Of a stretch of DNA of 64,000 bases, positions 35,057-43,501 are shown one piece after another. Source of the stretch: Marinobacter halotolerans (lineage in GTDB: Bacteria > Pseudomonadota > Gammaproteobacteria > Pseudomonadales > Oleiphilaceae); contig NZ_VMHP01000002.1 of assembly GCF_008795985.1 (NCBI RefSeq), forward strand, positions 372,001 to 436,000. Direction: 5' to 3'. Position numbers and translations under genes: made by a program. The first letter of the stretch is position 1. The number at the start of each line of letters is the position of its first letter. The notes beneath the pieces are model-generated. The model searched no databases and was not told the DNA's origin. It saw only the letters and a program-made list of their open reading frames with translations.

Positions 35057-36664
35057 TTACGGTCGGTTGCGCGCAATAAAGGCTCTGACCGTGTCGACAA
35101 AAACCTGCGAGGCAGGTTCACGCCCCAATAGCAAATGGCCGTTACTCTCAAGCCCGACAAATTCAGCATTGGGAATGGCGGCCGCCAGCTCACGCCCCAC
35201 GGCTACCGGAATTCGCTGATCGCCCACCGAGTGAATCACCAGTGTGGGCACCGTTATTTGTGCAAGCTGGCTTCTCACGTCGATATCCCCAAACACCGAT
35301 AGAAATCGCGCCGCATTTCCAGGCGATGTGGTCAGGCGTTGAAATTCGTTGAACCACGTCAATTCGCTGGGGCTGGCACTGGGCATGAAAGTAGACGAGA
35401 AAATTTGGCGATAGGCCGGGTTTTCCTGGCCCCACCCCGTTTCCGTCAGAGTAATGATCGCCTCCCGTTCCCGGACGACGGCGTCGTCCGCATCGACTCG
35501 CCAGCCAGCCGCGTAGCCACCGAACAGAATCAGATGGTTCACGCGCTCCGGGTGTCTTACCGCATAGGCGATGGATACGGCGGCCCCCTGTGAAATTCCG
35601 AGCAGGTCGAATTTGCCAAGTCCGCTTGCATTTACAACCGACTCGAGGTCAGCCACAAAGCTCTCGAAGGAAATCTCACTCACATCCCAGTCTGATAGAC
35701 CGTTGCCACGCTCATCGTAGCGGATGAAATGATGATCATTGGCCAATTGACGGAACAGGGGACTCCAGATGGGAGCGTCCCAGTCGTATTCAAGATGACT
35801 CAGCCAGTTAGCTGCCTTGATGATGGGTTTGCCCTCGCCAACAGAGGCATAGGCAATGCGTGCGCCGTCCCGGGCAGTGCAGAACTGGATCTTCTGGCGA
35901 GCAAGCAGGGCCCGAGCCGCCGCCTGCTCGTTCTCCGCGCTGATTTGCGGCTGCGCCTTGCCTTTGTCCGCGCGAGCCCTGGAAGACCAGGCAATACCTG
36001 CATTTCGAAAGCGTTTGTCCAGTTTGCTGGTCCAACTGGCCAACTGCGGCGTTCTGCCAAGCAGATCCAAAAGCGTGACGAGCTGGGTGGCCGCCTTGGG
36101 GTTAAAGGGTTCAAGTGCTTCCCAGGCGGTGGCCCATTTGAGTTGTTCCGGTCTCGAGAGGTCCCCATGACAGGCGAGTCTGGCAAGCAATTTGCCACGC
36201 AGCAGATTGATGTCTTCCCGTTCAGCGGTTAGCCATTGTTGAAAAAGCTCGAGTTCCGGAAGGTCGATGCCGTCGAGAAAAGGCTCTTGCAACTGGCCGT
36301 ACAGATCGAGGATATCGTCAAACGATAAATCCGGCTTCTCGGCCTTCCGAGCCAGACTGGAGGTATCGATGTCTATGTCGGAGGTCATCAGTGCCACGCG
36401 CTCGCGGTCCGCGATCAGACGTTGAACATTCTGGTCATTGACCAGCGGCCGCATCTTGCTCAGCGACCACCGCAAAGCTCCGCGGGGGTCTTCAGCAGCA
36501 AAGTCCCACAGAACTTCGCAAAGTCGGTCACGACGATGAGGGCGGGCGGTTTTGGCCAGATAGGCCAGCAACGCGCGCGTTCGCTTGGAAGCCGGCAGTG
36601 CAATCGGCTGACCATCGCGTAGGACAGTCAGTTCACCAAGCATCTTGATGGACACTCTGGCCAT
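35057..36664 (-). CDS. BTAD/SARP-type regulator fused to alpha/beta hydrolase
   Basis: A 535-residue two-part protein. Residues 1-95 resemble an OmpR-like winged helix of SARP/BTAD type (SIKMLGELTVLRDGQPIALPASKRTRALLAYLA, then RRDRLCEVLWDF and GALRWSLSKMR). A TPR-like BTAD helical region follows to about 230. From about 258 an alpha/beta hydrolase begins, with the nucleophile Ser358 in LLGISQGAAV, the acid in VIHSVGDQRIP (about 482) and the His in LESNGHLLL (about 510). Such a single chain suggests a transcription factor that senses or cleaves a small ligand. No membrane segment or signal peptide is seen. It lies alone, opposite in strand, between flrC and the lipoproteins. A regulatory effect on flagella is not shown. 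Confidence 0.8.
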   Translation of the reverse strand: MARVSIKMLGELTVLRDGQPIALPASKRTRALLAYLAKTARPHRRDRLCEVLWDFAAEDPRGALRWSLSKMRPLVNDQNVQRLIADRERVALMTSDIDIDTSSLARKAEKPDLSFDDILDLYGQLQEPFLDGIDLPELELFQQWLTAEREDINLLRGKLLARLACHGDLSRPEQLKWATAWEALEPFNPKAATQLVTLLDLLGRTPQLASWTSKLDKRFRNAGIAWSSRARADKGKAQPQISAENEQAAARALLARQKIQFCTARDGARIAYASVGEGKPIIKAANWLSHLEYDWDAPIWSPLFRQLANDHHFIRYDERGNGLSDWDVSEISFESFVADLESVVNASGLGKFDLLGISQGAAVSIAYAVRHPERVNHLILFGGYAAGWRVDADDAVVREREAIITLTETGWGQENPAYRQIFSSTFMPSASPSELTWFNEFQRLTTSPGNAARFLSVFGDIDVRSQLAQITVPTLVIHSVGDQRIPVAVGRELAAAIPNAEFVGLESNGHLLLGREPASQVFVDTVRAFIARNRP

Positions 36665-36858
36665 TGGTGTTCCCTGTCTGCGCGTGTTGATCTAAGAAAC
36701 TACCTGACTTGGTGCCAAATAGACACATAAGCACTTTCGCCTAGTTCAAGTCCTTTCAAACGATGGCTCACACGGTAGCCCGATAACGTTCTCTCCCAAG
36801 CCAGTTTCACATGCCCATTTCGGTCAGCCGATACTCTTTAAATGGAATAAGTCACGCT

Positions 36859-37353
36859 ATGTCTATATCGAACATTCACTCTACGGCGCCAACCTTTCAC
36901 CGCCGTCGACCAATCTCTACTGTCCTTCTGTCCACGCTCTTCATCCTGCTCACTGCCTGCGGAGACGCCGGGATTGAGTACCTGGCCATCGAAGGGAAGG
37001 GCAATAATGAGGGACGCCCCGAGCTCATGGCGGCGCCGCAACAGGTATCCCTGAGCGTTGAGGCCAACAGGGCCTTCCGCTTTGACTGGACGGACGCGGA
37101 GAACGTCAACGCGACCCGCTACCAGTTACTGATAAACCCCGATGGCCTGCGAGAATTCATCCCGGTCGGCCACTACGTTCCGCAGGGCACCGAAACTCTG
37201 GTTTTCGAGGTGCCGCTTCATACCGACATCAACGCCCGGTTCAAGCTGCGCGCCTGCTCCATCCGCAATTGCGCCGACTCCGATCCCGTCTCGTTGGGCG
37301 GCGCTCAGGAAGCATACTCCCTGAGCGATGCGGGCTCGGTTTACCTGAATTGA
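36859..37353 (+). CDS. Lipoprotein related to the N-terminal part of the next gene
   Basis: A 164-residue protein with a lipobox (LSTLFILLTAC; acylated Cys) after a positive N-terminus. The mature part includes VSLSVEANRAFRFDWTDAENVNATRYQLLINPDGLREF and KLRACSIRNCADSDPVSLGG. The same sequence in variant form makes the N-terminal domain of the neighbouring repeat lipoprotein, so this looks like a fibronectin-like domain copied without the repeats. ATG 36859 places the lipid-anchor signal correctly; an earlier ATG at 36811 adds residues without use. No known role. Confidence 0.72.
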   Translation: MSISNIHSTAPTFHRRRPISTVLLSTLFILLTACGDAGIEYLAIEGKGNNEGRPELMAAPQQVSLSVEANRAFRFDWTDAENVNATRYQLLINPDGLREFIPVGHYVPQGTETLVFEVPLHTDINARFKLRACSIRNCADSDPVSLGGAQEAYSLSDAGSVYLN

Positions 37354-37430
37354 ATGAGAACGGGGCCAGGCAAGTGGTTTGGGCCCCAACCCAAGTAGTC
37401 CCCACAAATGTGAAAGGAATAGGTTCAGAT

Positions 37431-39287
37431 ATGTTGTTATCGAATAACCGTTGTAGTGCGGCCAGGGCTTTCAGTCGCCGATCAGTCGCTTTTGTCGCTC
37501 TGCCCGCAGTTTTTGCGCTGCTCACCGCCTGTGGCGGTGGAGGCAGTGGTGGTAATGACGAAGAGATCGTGGCCGTGGAAGCGCCGAACAATGTCTCCCT
37601 GAGCGTTGAGGCCATCAAGACCTTCCGCTTCGACTGGACGGATGTGGAAAACGCCACTCGCTACCAGCTGCTGGAAAACCCGGATGGCCTATCGGACTTC
37701 ACTCGGGTGGGCGAAGACGTTCCCCAGGGCACGCAAACTTTGGGCTTCGAAGTGCCCCTCCATACCCGCATCAATGCCCAGTACAAATTGCGCGCCTGCT
37801 CCATCAACAGTTGCACCGACTCGGATCCTGTTTCGGTGAGCGGCAATCTTGCCGAGGGCATTGGCTACTTCAAGGCAAGCAATGCTGAGGAGTTTGATTT
37901 TTTCGGAGCAGCCGTCAGTTTGAGCGCCAATGGCAACACGCTGGCCGTGGGTGCCGACAGGGAAGACAGCAGTGCCACGGGTGTCAATGGGGATGAAAGC
38001 GACAACTCGGTAACTCAAGCCGGCGCGGTTTACATCTTCGCCCGCACAGACGCTGGCTGGAACCAGGTGGCTTACCTTAAGGCAAGCAACACTGGGGCGT
38101 TTGATTCATTCGGAGAAGACGTCAGTTTGAGCGCCGATGGCAATACGCTGGCCGTGGGCGCCCCCGATGAAGACAGCAGCGCCACGGGTGTCAATGGGGA
38201 TGAAAGCGACAATTCGGTAACTCGAGCCGGCGCGGTTTACATCTTCGCCCGCACAAACGCTGGCTGGAACCAGGTGGCCTATCTCAAGGCAAGCAACGCT
38301 GAGGCGTCTGATTCGTTCGGAGAAGCCGTCAGCCTGAGTGCGGATGGCACAACGCTGGGCGTGGGTGCCGGCGGGGAAGACAGCGGCGCCACGGGTGTCA
38401 ATGGGGATGAAAGCGACAATTCGGTTTCTCGAGCCGGCGCGGTTTACGTCTTCACCCGCACAGACGCTGGCTGGAACCAGGTGGCTTACCTTAAGGCAAG
38501 CAACACAGGGGAAAACGACGAGTTCGGAGAGGCCATCAGCCTGAGTGCCGATGGCACAACGCTGGCCGCCGGTGCTCTCGGAGAAGACAGCAGCGCCAAG
38601 GGTGTCAATGGGGATGAAACCGACAACACGGCAATTGAAGCCGGCGCCGTTTACATCTTCGCCCGCACAAACGCTGGCTGGAACCAGGTGGCCTATCTCA
38701 AGGCAAGCAACGCTGAAGCCGATGATATCTTTGGCGATGCCGTCAGCCTGAATGCCGACGGCACAACGCTGGCCGTCGGTGCCTCCGAGGAAGGCAGCAG
38801 CGCCACGGGTGTTAATGGAGACGAAAGCGACAACTCGGCTGACGGCGCTGGCGCAGTGTACGTCTTTGCCCGTACAGCCGGAGGCTGGAGCCAGGCTGCG
38901 TATCTCAAGGCCAGTAATACGGATGTGGATGATAGCTTCGGCAATGACGTAAGCCTGAGTTCAGACGGAACGATACTTGCGGTCGGTGCGGACGAAGAGG
39001 AAAGCCTGGCCATCGGTATCAACGGTGACGAAGCGGACAATTCGGCGCCACTCGGCTCGGGCGCGGTGTATATCTTTGAGCGCAAGGCCAGCGGCTGGAG
39101 CCAGACCAGCTACGTCAAGGCCAGCAATACCGAAGACGCGGATGATTTCGGCGAAGCTCTCAGTCTTAGTGGCAACGGTCGCGTACTGGCGGTGCGCTCG
39201 GATTCTGAAGATAGCAGCGCTACCGGTATCGGCGGTGACCAGACCGACAACACGGCAAGTGGTGCTGGCGCGGTCTACCTCTATTGA
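37431..39287 (+). CDS. Repeat-rich surface lipoprotein with seven FG-GAP-like beta-propeller units
   Basis: A 618-residue lipoprotein (lipobox FALLTACGGGG). A fibronectin-like domain about 95 residues long follows (VSLSVEAIKTFRFDWTDVENATRY), then seven tandem units of about 69 residues. Each unit has the pattern KASN, FG, VSLSADG-TLAVGA, a Ca-type loop rich in Asp/Ser, NGDE-DN, and AGAVYIFAR. This is the FG-GAP/integrin-like fold that forms a seven-blade propeller. DNA identity between adjacent units is very high, so copy number may vary by recombination. AGGAATAGG lies before the ATG. It is probably outer-membrane surface exposed; an adhesive role is inference. It lies between flrC and fliE. 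Confidence 0.85.
   Translation: MLLSNNRCSAARAFSRRSVAFVALPAVFALLTACGGGGSGGNDEEIVAVEAPNNVSLSVEAIKTFRFDWTDVENATRYQLLENPDGLSDFTRVGEDVPQGTQTLGFEVPLHTRINAQYKLRACSINSCTDSDPVSVSGNLAEGIGYFKASNAEEFDFFGAAVSLSANGNTLAVGADREDSSATGVNGDESDNSVTQAGAVYIFARTDAGWNQVAYLKASNTGAFDSFGEDVSLSADGNTLAVGAPDEDSSATGVNGDESDNSVTRAGAVYIFARTNAGWNQVAYLKASNAEASDSFGEAVSLSADGTTLGVGAGGEDSGATGVNGDESDNSVSRAGAVYVFTRTDAGWNQVAYLKASNTGENDEFGEAISLSADGTTLAAGALGEDSSAKGVNGDETDNTAIEAGAVYIFARTNAGWNQVAYLKASNAEADDIFGDAVSLNADGTTLAVGASEEGSSATGVNGDESDNSADGAGAVYVFARTAGGWSQAAYLKASNTDVDDSFGNDVSLSSDGTILAVGADEEESLAIGINGDEADNSAPLGSGAVYIFERKASGWSQTSYVKASNTEDADDFGEALSLSGNGRVLAVRSDSEDSSATGIGGDQTDNTASGAGAVYLY
37861..39287 (+). repeat. Seven tandem coding repeats, period about 204-213 bases
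   Basis: Starting with the KASN-coding segment, similar units begin near 37866, 38073, 38280, 38487, 38691, 38898 and 39111. The first four or five share long identical runs, while the last two are more diverged. Each codes for one propeller blade. This is an in-frame multiple-of-three array and would keep the frame if units were gained or lost. Confidence 0.8.
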
Positions 39288-39314
39288 GGCTATCTTCAAC
39301 CGGCAAGCATCCCA

Positions 39315-39342
39315 GGCCCTCATATTGAGGGCCTTTTTTTTT
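39315..39342 (+). terminator. Rho-independent terminator before fliE
   Basis: A perfect 7-base GC-rich stem (GGCCCTC 39315-39321 and GAGGGCC 39327-39333) with a 5-base loop is followed by nine T. It lies 28 bases after the stop of the repeat lipoprotein gene and ends its transcript before the fliE promoter. Confidence 0.92.
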
Positions 39343-39420
39343 GTCAAAAGATTGTCGCCGGTTTTGCTGGCGGTCAGGAGAAAGGGTGTAACCGTATGAA
39401 AAAATTATAATAAATTTGAT

Positions 39421-39436
39421 TGGCCTGCTATTTGCT
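39421..39436 (+). promoter_or_regulatory. Sigma-54 promoter of fliE
   Basis: TGGCCTGCTATTTGCT has GG at 39422-39423 and GC at 39434-39435, ten bases apart, with the TTTGCT -12 region matching consensus. It lies 62 bases before fliE and should start the basal-body operon under FlrA/RpoN or FlrC/RpoN. Confidence 0.85.
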
Positions 39437-39497
39437 GAGCTAGAGATAATTCGTGAGCAAAAGTAGGCGTTTCAGAGTCTGCCGGGGAGAGACAAAT

Positions 39498-39866
39498 ATG
39501 GTTCAACGTGCCGACATCAACAGCGTGCTTTCCGAAATTCGTAATATGCGCTCTCAGATGATGGACAACCAGCGGGTTCAGCAGGACAACGCGGTGCGCG
39601 GTCAGATTGACCGTCCCCCCGGCGTGCAGGAAACCCAGCAGACGCCGAAATTCAGCGATATGCTGAGTCAGGCGGTCAGCTCCGTGAACGAGGTCCAGAA
39701 AACGTCCAGCGATCTGAAAACTGCTTACGAGATGGGTGACCCGAATGTCGATATTACCCGCGTCATGATTGCATCCGAAAAATCCTCAATTGCCTTCGAG
39801 GCACTGACCCAGGTGCGAAACCGCGTGGTGCAGTCCTACGAAGACATCATGAATATGCCGATCTAA
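39498..39866 (+). CDS. fliE: FliE, MS-ring/rod junction protein
   Basis: A 122-residue protein. The N-terminal part is disordered and Gln-rich. The conserved C-terminal part reads FSDMLSQAVSSVNEVQKTSSDL, then YEMGDPNVDITRVMIASEKSSIAFEALTQVRNRVVQSYEDIMNMPI, the family signature. It joins the FliF ring to the rod and export gate. The ATG has GGGGAGAGAC before it; a longer frame from 39453 reaches toward the promoter and is not supported. First gene of the fliEFGHIJ string. Confidence 0.96.
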   Translation: MVQRADINSVLSEIRNMRSQMMDNQRVQQDNAVRGQIDRPPGVQETQQTPKFSDMLSQAVSSVNEVQKTSSDLKTAYEMGDPNVDITRVMIASEKSSIAFEALTQVRNRVVQSYEDIMNMPI

Positions 39867-39881
39867 TAGCGGAGCACACCC

Positions 39882-41588
39882 ATGGCCAGCGTACCTGCCG
39901 AAACTTCAGGTTCCAATTACCCCGCCACAGGCTCTGAAGGCTCCGAGAGCCGGAGCGATATGTTGTTCGGGTTCAACCGACTGAATCTGTTGCGCCAGAT
40001 CGGTCTGATGGTGGGGCTGGCAGCCAGCGTCGCCCTCGGTGTTTCCGTGGTGCTCTGGGCCCAGGAACCGAACTACCGCCCGGTGGTGGCGGATATGTCC
40101 GGCTACAACCCCCAGGACGTGATCAGCATTCTGAGCGGCAACAACATCGACTACCGTATGGAGCCCAACACCGGCGCGCTGCTGGTGCCTGCCGACCAGG
40201 TCTACAACGCGCGCCTGAAACTGGCGGCCGAGGGTGTGACCGACCAGCAGACCATCGGCTATGAGCTGATGGATCGCGAGCAGGGCCTGGGCACCTCCCA
40301 GTTCATGGAAACCATTACCTATCGCCGGGGCCTTGAGGGCGAGCTGGCCCGCACCATCAGTAGCATGCGTTCGGTCCGCGCCGCGCGGGTTCACCTGGCC
40401 ATACCCGAGCGTTCGGTTTTTGTTCGGGATGCCCGCACGCCAACCGCCTCGGTGTTTCTGGAAGTATTTGCCGGGCGTCGAATGGAGCAGGAGCAAATCG
40501 CCGCCATCATCAACCTGGTGGCCGGCAGCATCCCCGAGATGAGCAAAGAGAACGTCACCGTTGTGGATCAGAGTGGCAATCTGTTGACCGGGCAGGATGG
40601 CAACAACGACGCCCGGCAGCTGGAAGACCAGCAGGACTATACTCGCCAGATAGAAGAACGGCTGACCAAGCGCATCAATTCCCTTGTTGGTCCGGTGGTT
40701 GGCAATGGCCGGTACCGGGCGGAGGTCACTGCCGACCTTGATTTTTCATCGGTCGAGCAGGCGGAGGAACTCTACAACCCGGACCAGCAGGCCGTGCGCA
40801 GTGAGCGGACCATGACCGAACAGCGGGTCGCTGGAACCAACGGTGGCATCCCGGGTGCCCTGTCCAATCAGCCGCCGGCGGAGCCAGCAGTGCCCGAGCA
40901 GGTGAATGCCGGAAACGGGCAGGATGGTGAAGGCCAGGCGCCGCCAACGCCGGTCAACGTGCGTGAAGAATCCACACGGAACTATGAGATGGACCGCACT
41001 GTCAGTTACATACGCCAGGAATACGGCCGGCTTGACCGACTGAGTGTGGCCCTGGCCGTGGACGATATGCGAGTGGTTGACCCACAGACCGGGGAGGTCA
41101 CCTATGAACCCTGGCCGGAAGAAGAGCTACAGCGCCTGACCATGCTGGTGCGGGATGCGGTGGGCTATTCCGCGGCCCGGGGTGACAGTGTCACGGTCAT
41201 GAACACGGCGTTTGCCACCGAAGAAGAGATTGAGTTCACCGAGCCGTCTTTCTGGGAGCAGCCCTGGTTCTGGGATCTGATGAAACAGGTTCTGGCTGGC
41301 CTGGTGATTCTGGTGCTGATACTCGGGCTGCTGCGCCCGACCCTGAAATCCCTGTCTGGCGGCGGCCGTGCCCAGCGTGGCGAAGGCCGGAGCGACGACT
41401 ATGACAGCCTCGAGGGCATTGAGGGCGGCGACGAGTTACGGGAAGCCATGAAGGGGCAGGACGATCTGCTTTTGCCCGGTGCAACGGACAGTTATGATAG
41501 GCAATTGAACGCCCTGAAAGGTCTGGTCGCCGAAGATCCGGCCAGGGTGTCCCAGGTAATGCGTCAATGGGTGAATGTCGATGACTGA
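39882..41588 (+). CDS. fliF: FliF, MS-ring protein
   Basis: A 568-residue protein. It has an N-terminal membrane helix (IGLMVGLAASVALGVSVVLWA) and the YscJ/FliF ring domain beginning with QEPNYRPVVADMSGYNPQDVISILSGNNIDYRM. A conserved LAIPERSVFVRDARTPTASVFLE core follows. There is a disordered Gly/Pro-rich middle and a second membrane helix near 465-485 (VLAGLVILVLILGLLRP). The C-terminal tail (LNALKGLVAEDPARVSQVMRQWV) is the FliG-binding segment. The stop overlaps the fliG start region. Confidence 0.97.
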   Translation: MASVPAETSGSNYPATGSEGSESRSDMLFGFNRLNLLRQIGLMVGLAASVALGVSVVLWAQEPNYRPVVADMSGYNPQDVISILSGNNIDYRMEPNTGALLVPADQVYNARLKLAAEGVTDQQTIGYELMDREQGLGTSQFMETITYRRGLEGELARTISSMRSVRAARVHLAIPERSVFVRDARTPTASVFLEVFAGRRMEQEQIAAIINLVAGSIPEMSKENVTVVDQSGNLLTGQDGNNDARQLEDQQDYTRQIEERLTKRINSLVGPVVGNGRYRAEVTADLDFSSVEQAEELYNPDQQAVRSERTMTEQRVAGTNGGIPGALSNQPPAEPAVPEQVNAGNGQDGEGQAPPTPVNVREESTRNYEMDRTVSYIRQEYGRLDRLSVALAVDDMRVVDPQTGEVTYEPWPEEELQRLTMLVRDAVGYSAARGDSVTVMNTAFATEEEIEFTEPSFWEQPWFWDLMKQVLAGLVILVLILGLLRPTLKSLSGGGRAQRGEGRSDDYDSLEGIEGGDELREAMKGQDDLLLPGATDSYDRQLNALKGLVAEDPARVSQVMRQWVNVDD

Positions 41589-42621
41589 TGAAAATACCCG
41601 CGAAGGGAATGGGCCGGCAAAGCCCCAGCGGAAAATTCCGCGGGTAGAGCAGGCCGCCATTCTGCTGATGTCTCTGGGCGAAAGCGATGCCGCGCAGATA
41701 CTCAAGCATATGGGCCCGAAAGAGGTTCAGCGGGTGGGGGTTGCCATGGCCCAGATGAAAGAGGTCAGCAAGGACGACGTCACCTACGTGCTGAACAATT
41801 TCGTCGAGGCGGTTGGCGGCCAGACCGGCCTGGGCGTGGGTAACGACGATTATATCCGCACTATGCTGACCCAGGCGCTGGGGGACGACAAGGCCTCCAG
41901 CCTGATTGATCGGATTCTGATCGGCGGCAATACTACCGGTCTGGACACCCTTAAGTGGATGGAGCCCAGGGCGGTGGGCGATATTATCCGTTATGAACAT
42001 CCCCAGATTCAGGCCATCGTTATCTCCTATCTGGATCCGGACCAGGCCGCCGAGATTCTCGGCACCCTGGATGACAAAGTCCGGCTGGATGTCATGATGC
42101 GTGTGGCCTCGCTGGAAAGCATCCAGCCCCAGGCCCTGCAGGAACTGAACGATATTCTGGAGAAGCAGTTCTCCGGTGGTTCCGCCGCCCAGACCAGCCG
42201 TATCGGCGGGGTGAAGCGTGCGGCGGATATCATGAACTTCATGGAGCGCAGCGCCGAGGGCACCCTGATGGATTCCATCAAGGATATGGACCCGGATCTG
42301 GCCTCCACTATTGAAGACCTGATGTTTGTTTTCGATAACCTGGCGGAAATCGACGATCGGGGCATTCAGGCCCTGCTGCGGGAAGTGTCTTCCGAGGTGC
42401 TGGTGGTTGCCCTGAAGGGTGCCGACGATGCGGTGCAGGAGAAGATCTTCAAGAACATGTCCAAGCGGGCTTCCGAGCTTCTGCAGGATGACCTTGAGGC
42501 CAAGGGCCCGGTGAAGGTCAGTGAGGTGGAATCCGCCCAGAAAGACATTATCACCATCGCACGCCGTATGGCCGAAGCGGGTGAAATCACCCTCGGCGGT
42601 GCCGGCGAAGAAATGATGTGA
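41581..42621 (+). CDS. fliG: FliG, rotor/switch protein
   Basis: A 346-residue switch component. The N-terminus binds FliF (VEQAAILLMSLGESDAAQILKHMGPKEVQRVGVAMAQM). The middle contains the YEHPQIQAIVISYL segment (EHPQ, FliM contact), and the C-terminus carries the torque helix region with FDNLAEIDDRGIQALLREVS and the charged KILF-type stretch. Length is normal. ATG 41581 is preferred because GGTGA lies 6 bases before it; ATG 41575 in the same frame is possible. Both overlap the end of fliF, so translation is coupled. Confidence 0.96.
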   Translation: MTDENTREGNGPAKPQRKIPRVEQAAILLMSLGESDAAQILKHMGPKEVQRVGVAMAQMKEVSKDDVTYVLNNFVEAVGGQTGLGVGNDDYIRTMLTQALGDDKASSLIDRILIGGNTTGLDTLKWMEPRAVGDIIRYEHPQIQAIVISYLDPDQAAEILGTLDDKVRLDVMMRVASLESIQPQALQELNDILEKQFSGGSAAQTSRIGGVKRAADIMNFMERSAEGTLMDSIKDMDPDLASTIEDLMFVFDNLAEIDDRGIQALLREVSSEVLVVALKGADDAVQEKIFKNMSKRASELLQDDLEAKGPVKVSEVESAQKDIITIARRMAEAGEITLGGAGEEMM

Positions 42622-42631
42622 TGCTGAACTG

Positions 42632-43501
42632 ATGAAAGACCCGCGCCGCAACCTCGACCGCATTCCCAAGGAAAATCTCACCGCTTACGAGCGCTGGGAG
42701 CTTCCGTTGCTGGATGCCCGTGGCAACGAGGTGGCACGGGAAGAAGAGCGGGATGTAAAGCCCCTGACCGCGGCCGATATCGACGAAATCCGCAAGGCCG
42801 CCCGCGAAGACGGGCTTGAGGAAGGTCGCAAGGAAGGCTACGAAGCGGGGCACAAAGAAGGCCATGAAGCCGGCCACAAAGAGGGCTTTGCCTCCGGCGA
42901 AGCCCAGGGTCGGGAGACGGGCACCGAAAAGGGCCTGGAAGAAACCCGGAAAGACGTTGAAGCCAGGCTGGAGCGCCTGGAAGAGCTCATGGGCGAGTTG
43001 CTGGTGCCGATTCAGCGTCATGAGGACGAGCTGGAAAGCGCACTGGTGAACCTGACCACGGTTCTATCCAGAGCTGTGCTGTATCGCGAATTGTCGCTGG
43101 ATTCCTCCCAGATTACTGCCGTGGTGAAAAAGGCGATGGCCACACTGCCTTCTACCCGTGAAAACGTCCGCATTCATATCCACCCCGATGACTACGAGTT
43201 CGTCAGCGAAGTAGCCGAGCGCTTTGAGGCAAAGGCTTCCGTGGTGGAAGACGCGGCCATCATGCGAGGCGGCTGCAAGCTTGAAACCCGGCACAGCCTC
43301 GTGGATTTCACCATCGAACGACGCTTCCAGAAAGCCGTGCAGGACATGTTGAGCGAGGAACTGGATCAGGAAACGCCCGGCGACGGCGAAGAGCTGGACG
43401 CAATGATGGGCGATCTGACGGATTTCCGTCGCGATGTACTTGATAACCAGGAGAACACCGACAGCGGGGAGGGCGACGACCATGACGGTAGGTCTGGCTG
43501 A
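42632..43501 (+). CDS. fliH: FliH, export ATPase regulator
   Basis: A 289-residue protein. It starts with a short conserved [19 protein letters not shown], then a helical region full of GxxxG-like repeats ([35 protein letters not shown]), typical of FliH. A C-terminal FliH/YscL domain follows with [16 protein letters not shown] and [11 protein letters not shown]. An acidic tail ends in GRSG. It holds back FliI and links it to the export gate. The last 20 bases overlap the start of fliI. Confidence 0.95.
   Translation: MKDPRRNLDRIPKENLTAYERWELPLLDARGNEVAREEERDVKPLTAADIDEIRKAAREDGLEEGRKEGYEAGHKEGHEAGHKEGFASGEAQGRETGTEKGLEETRKDVEARLERLEELMGELLVPIQRHEDELESALVNLTTVLSRAVLYRELSLDSSQITAVVKKAMATLPSTRENVRIHIHPDDYEFVSEVAERFEAKASVVEDAAIMRGGCKLETRHSLVDFTIERRFQKAVQDMLSEELDQETPGDGEELDAMMGDLTDFRRDVLDNQENTDSGEGDDHDGRSG

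Noticed and set aside
35042..35065. Stem-loop at the flrC stop codon as a terminator
   Set aside because: A 7-base stem exists, but no T-run follows on either strand; it is only a possible hairpin between convergent genes.
41236..42681. A 481-codon minus-strand open frame
   Set aside because: Antisense to fliF and fliG, without domain signature or ribosome site.
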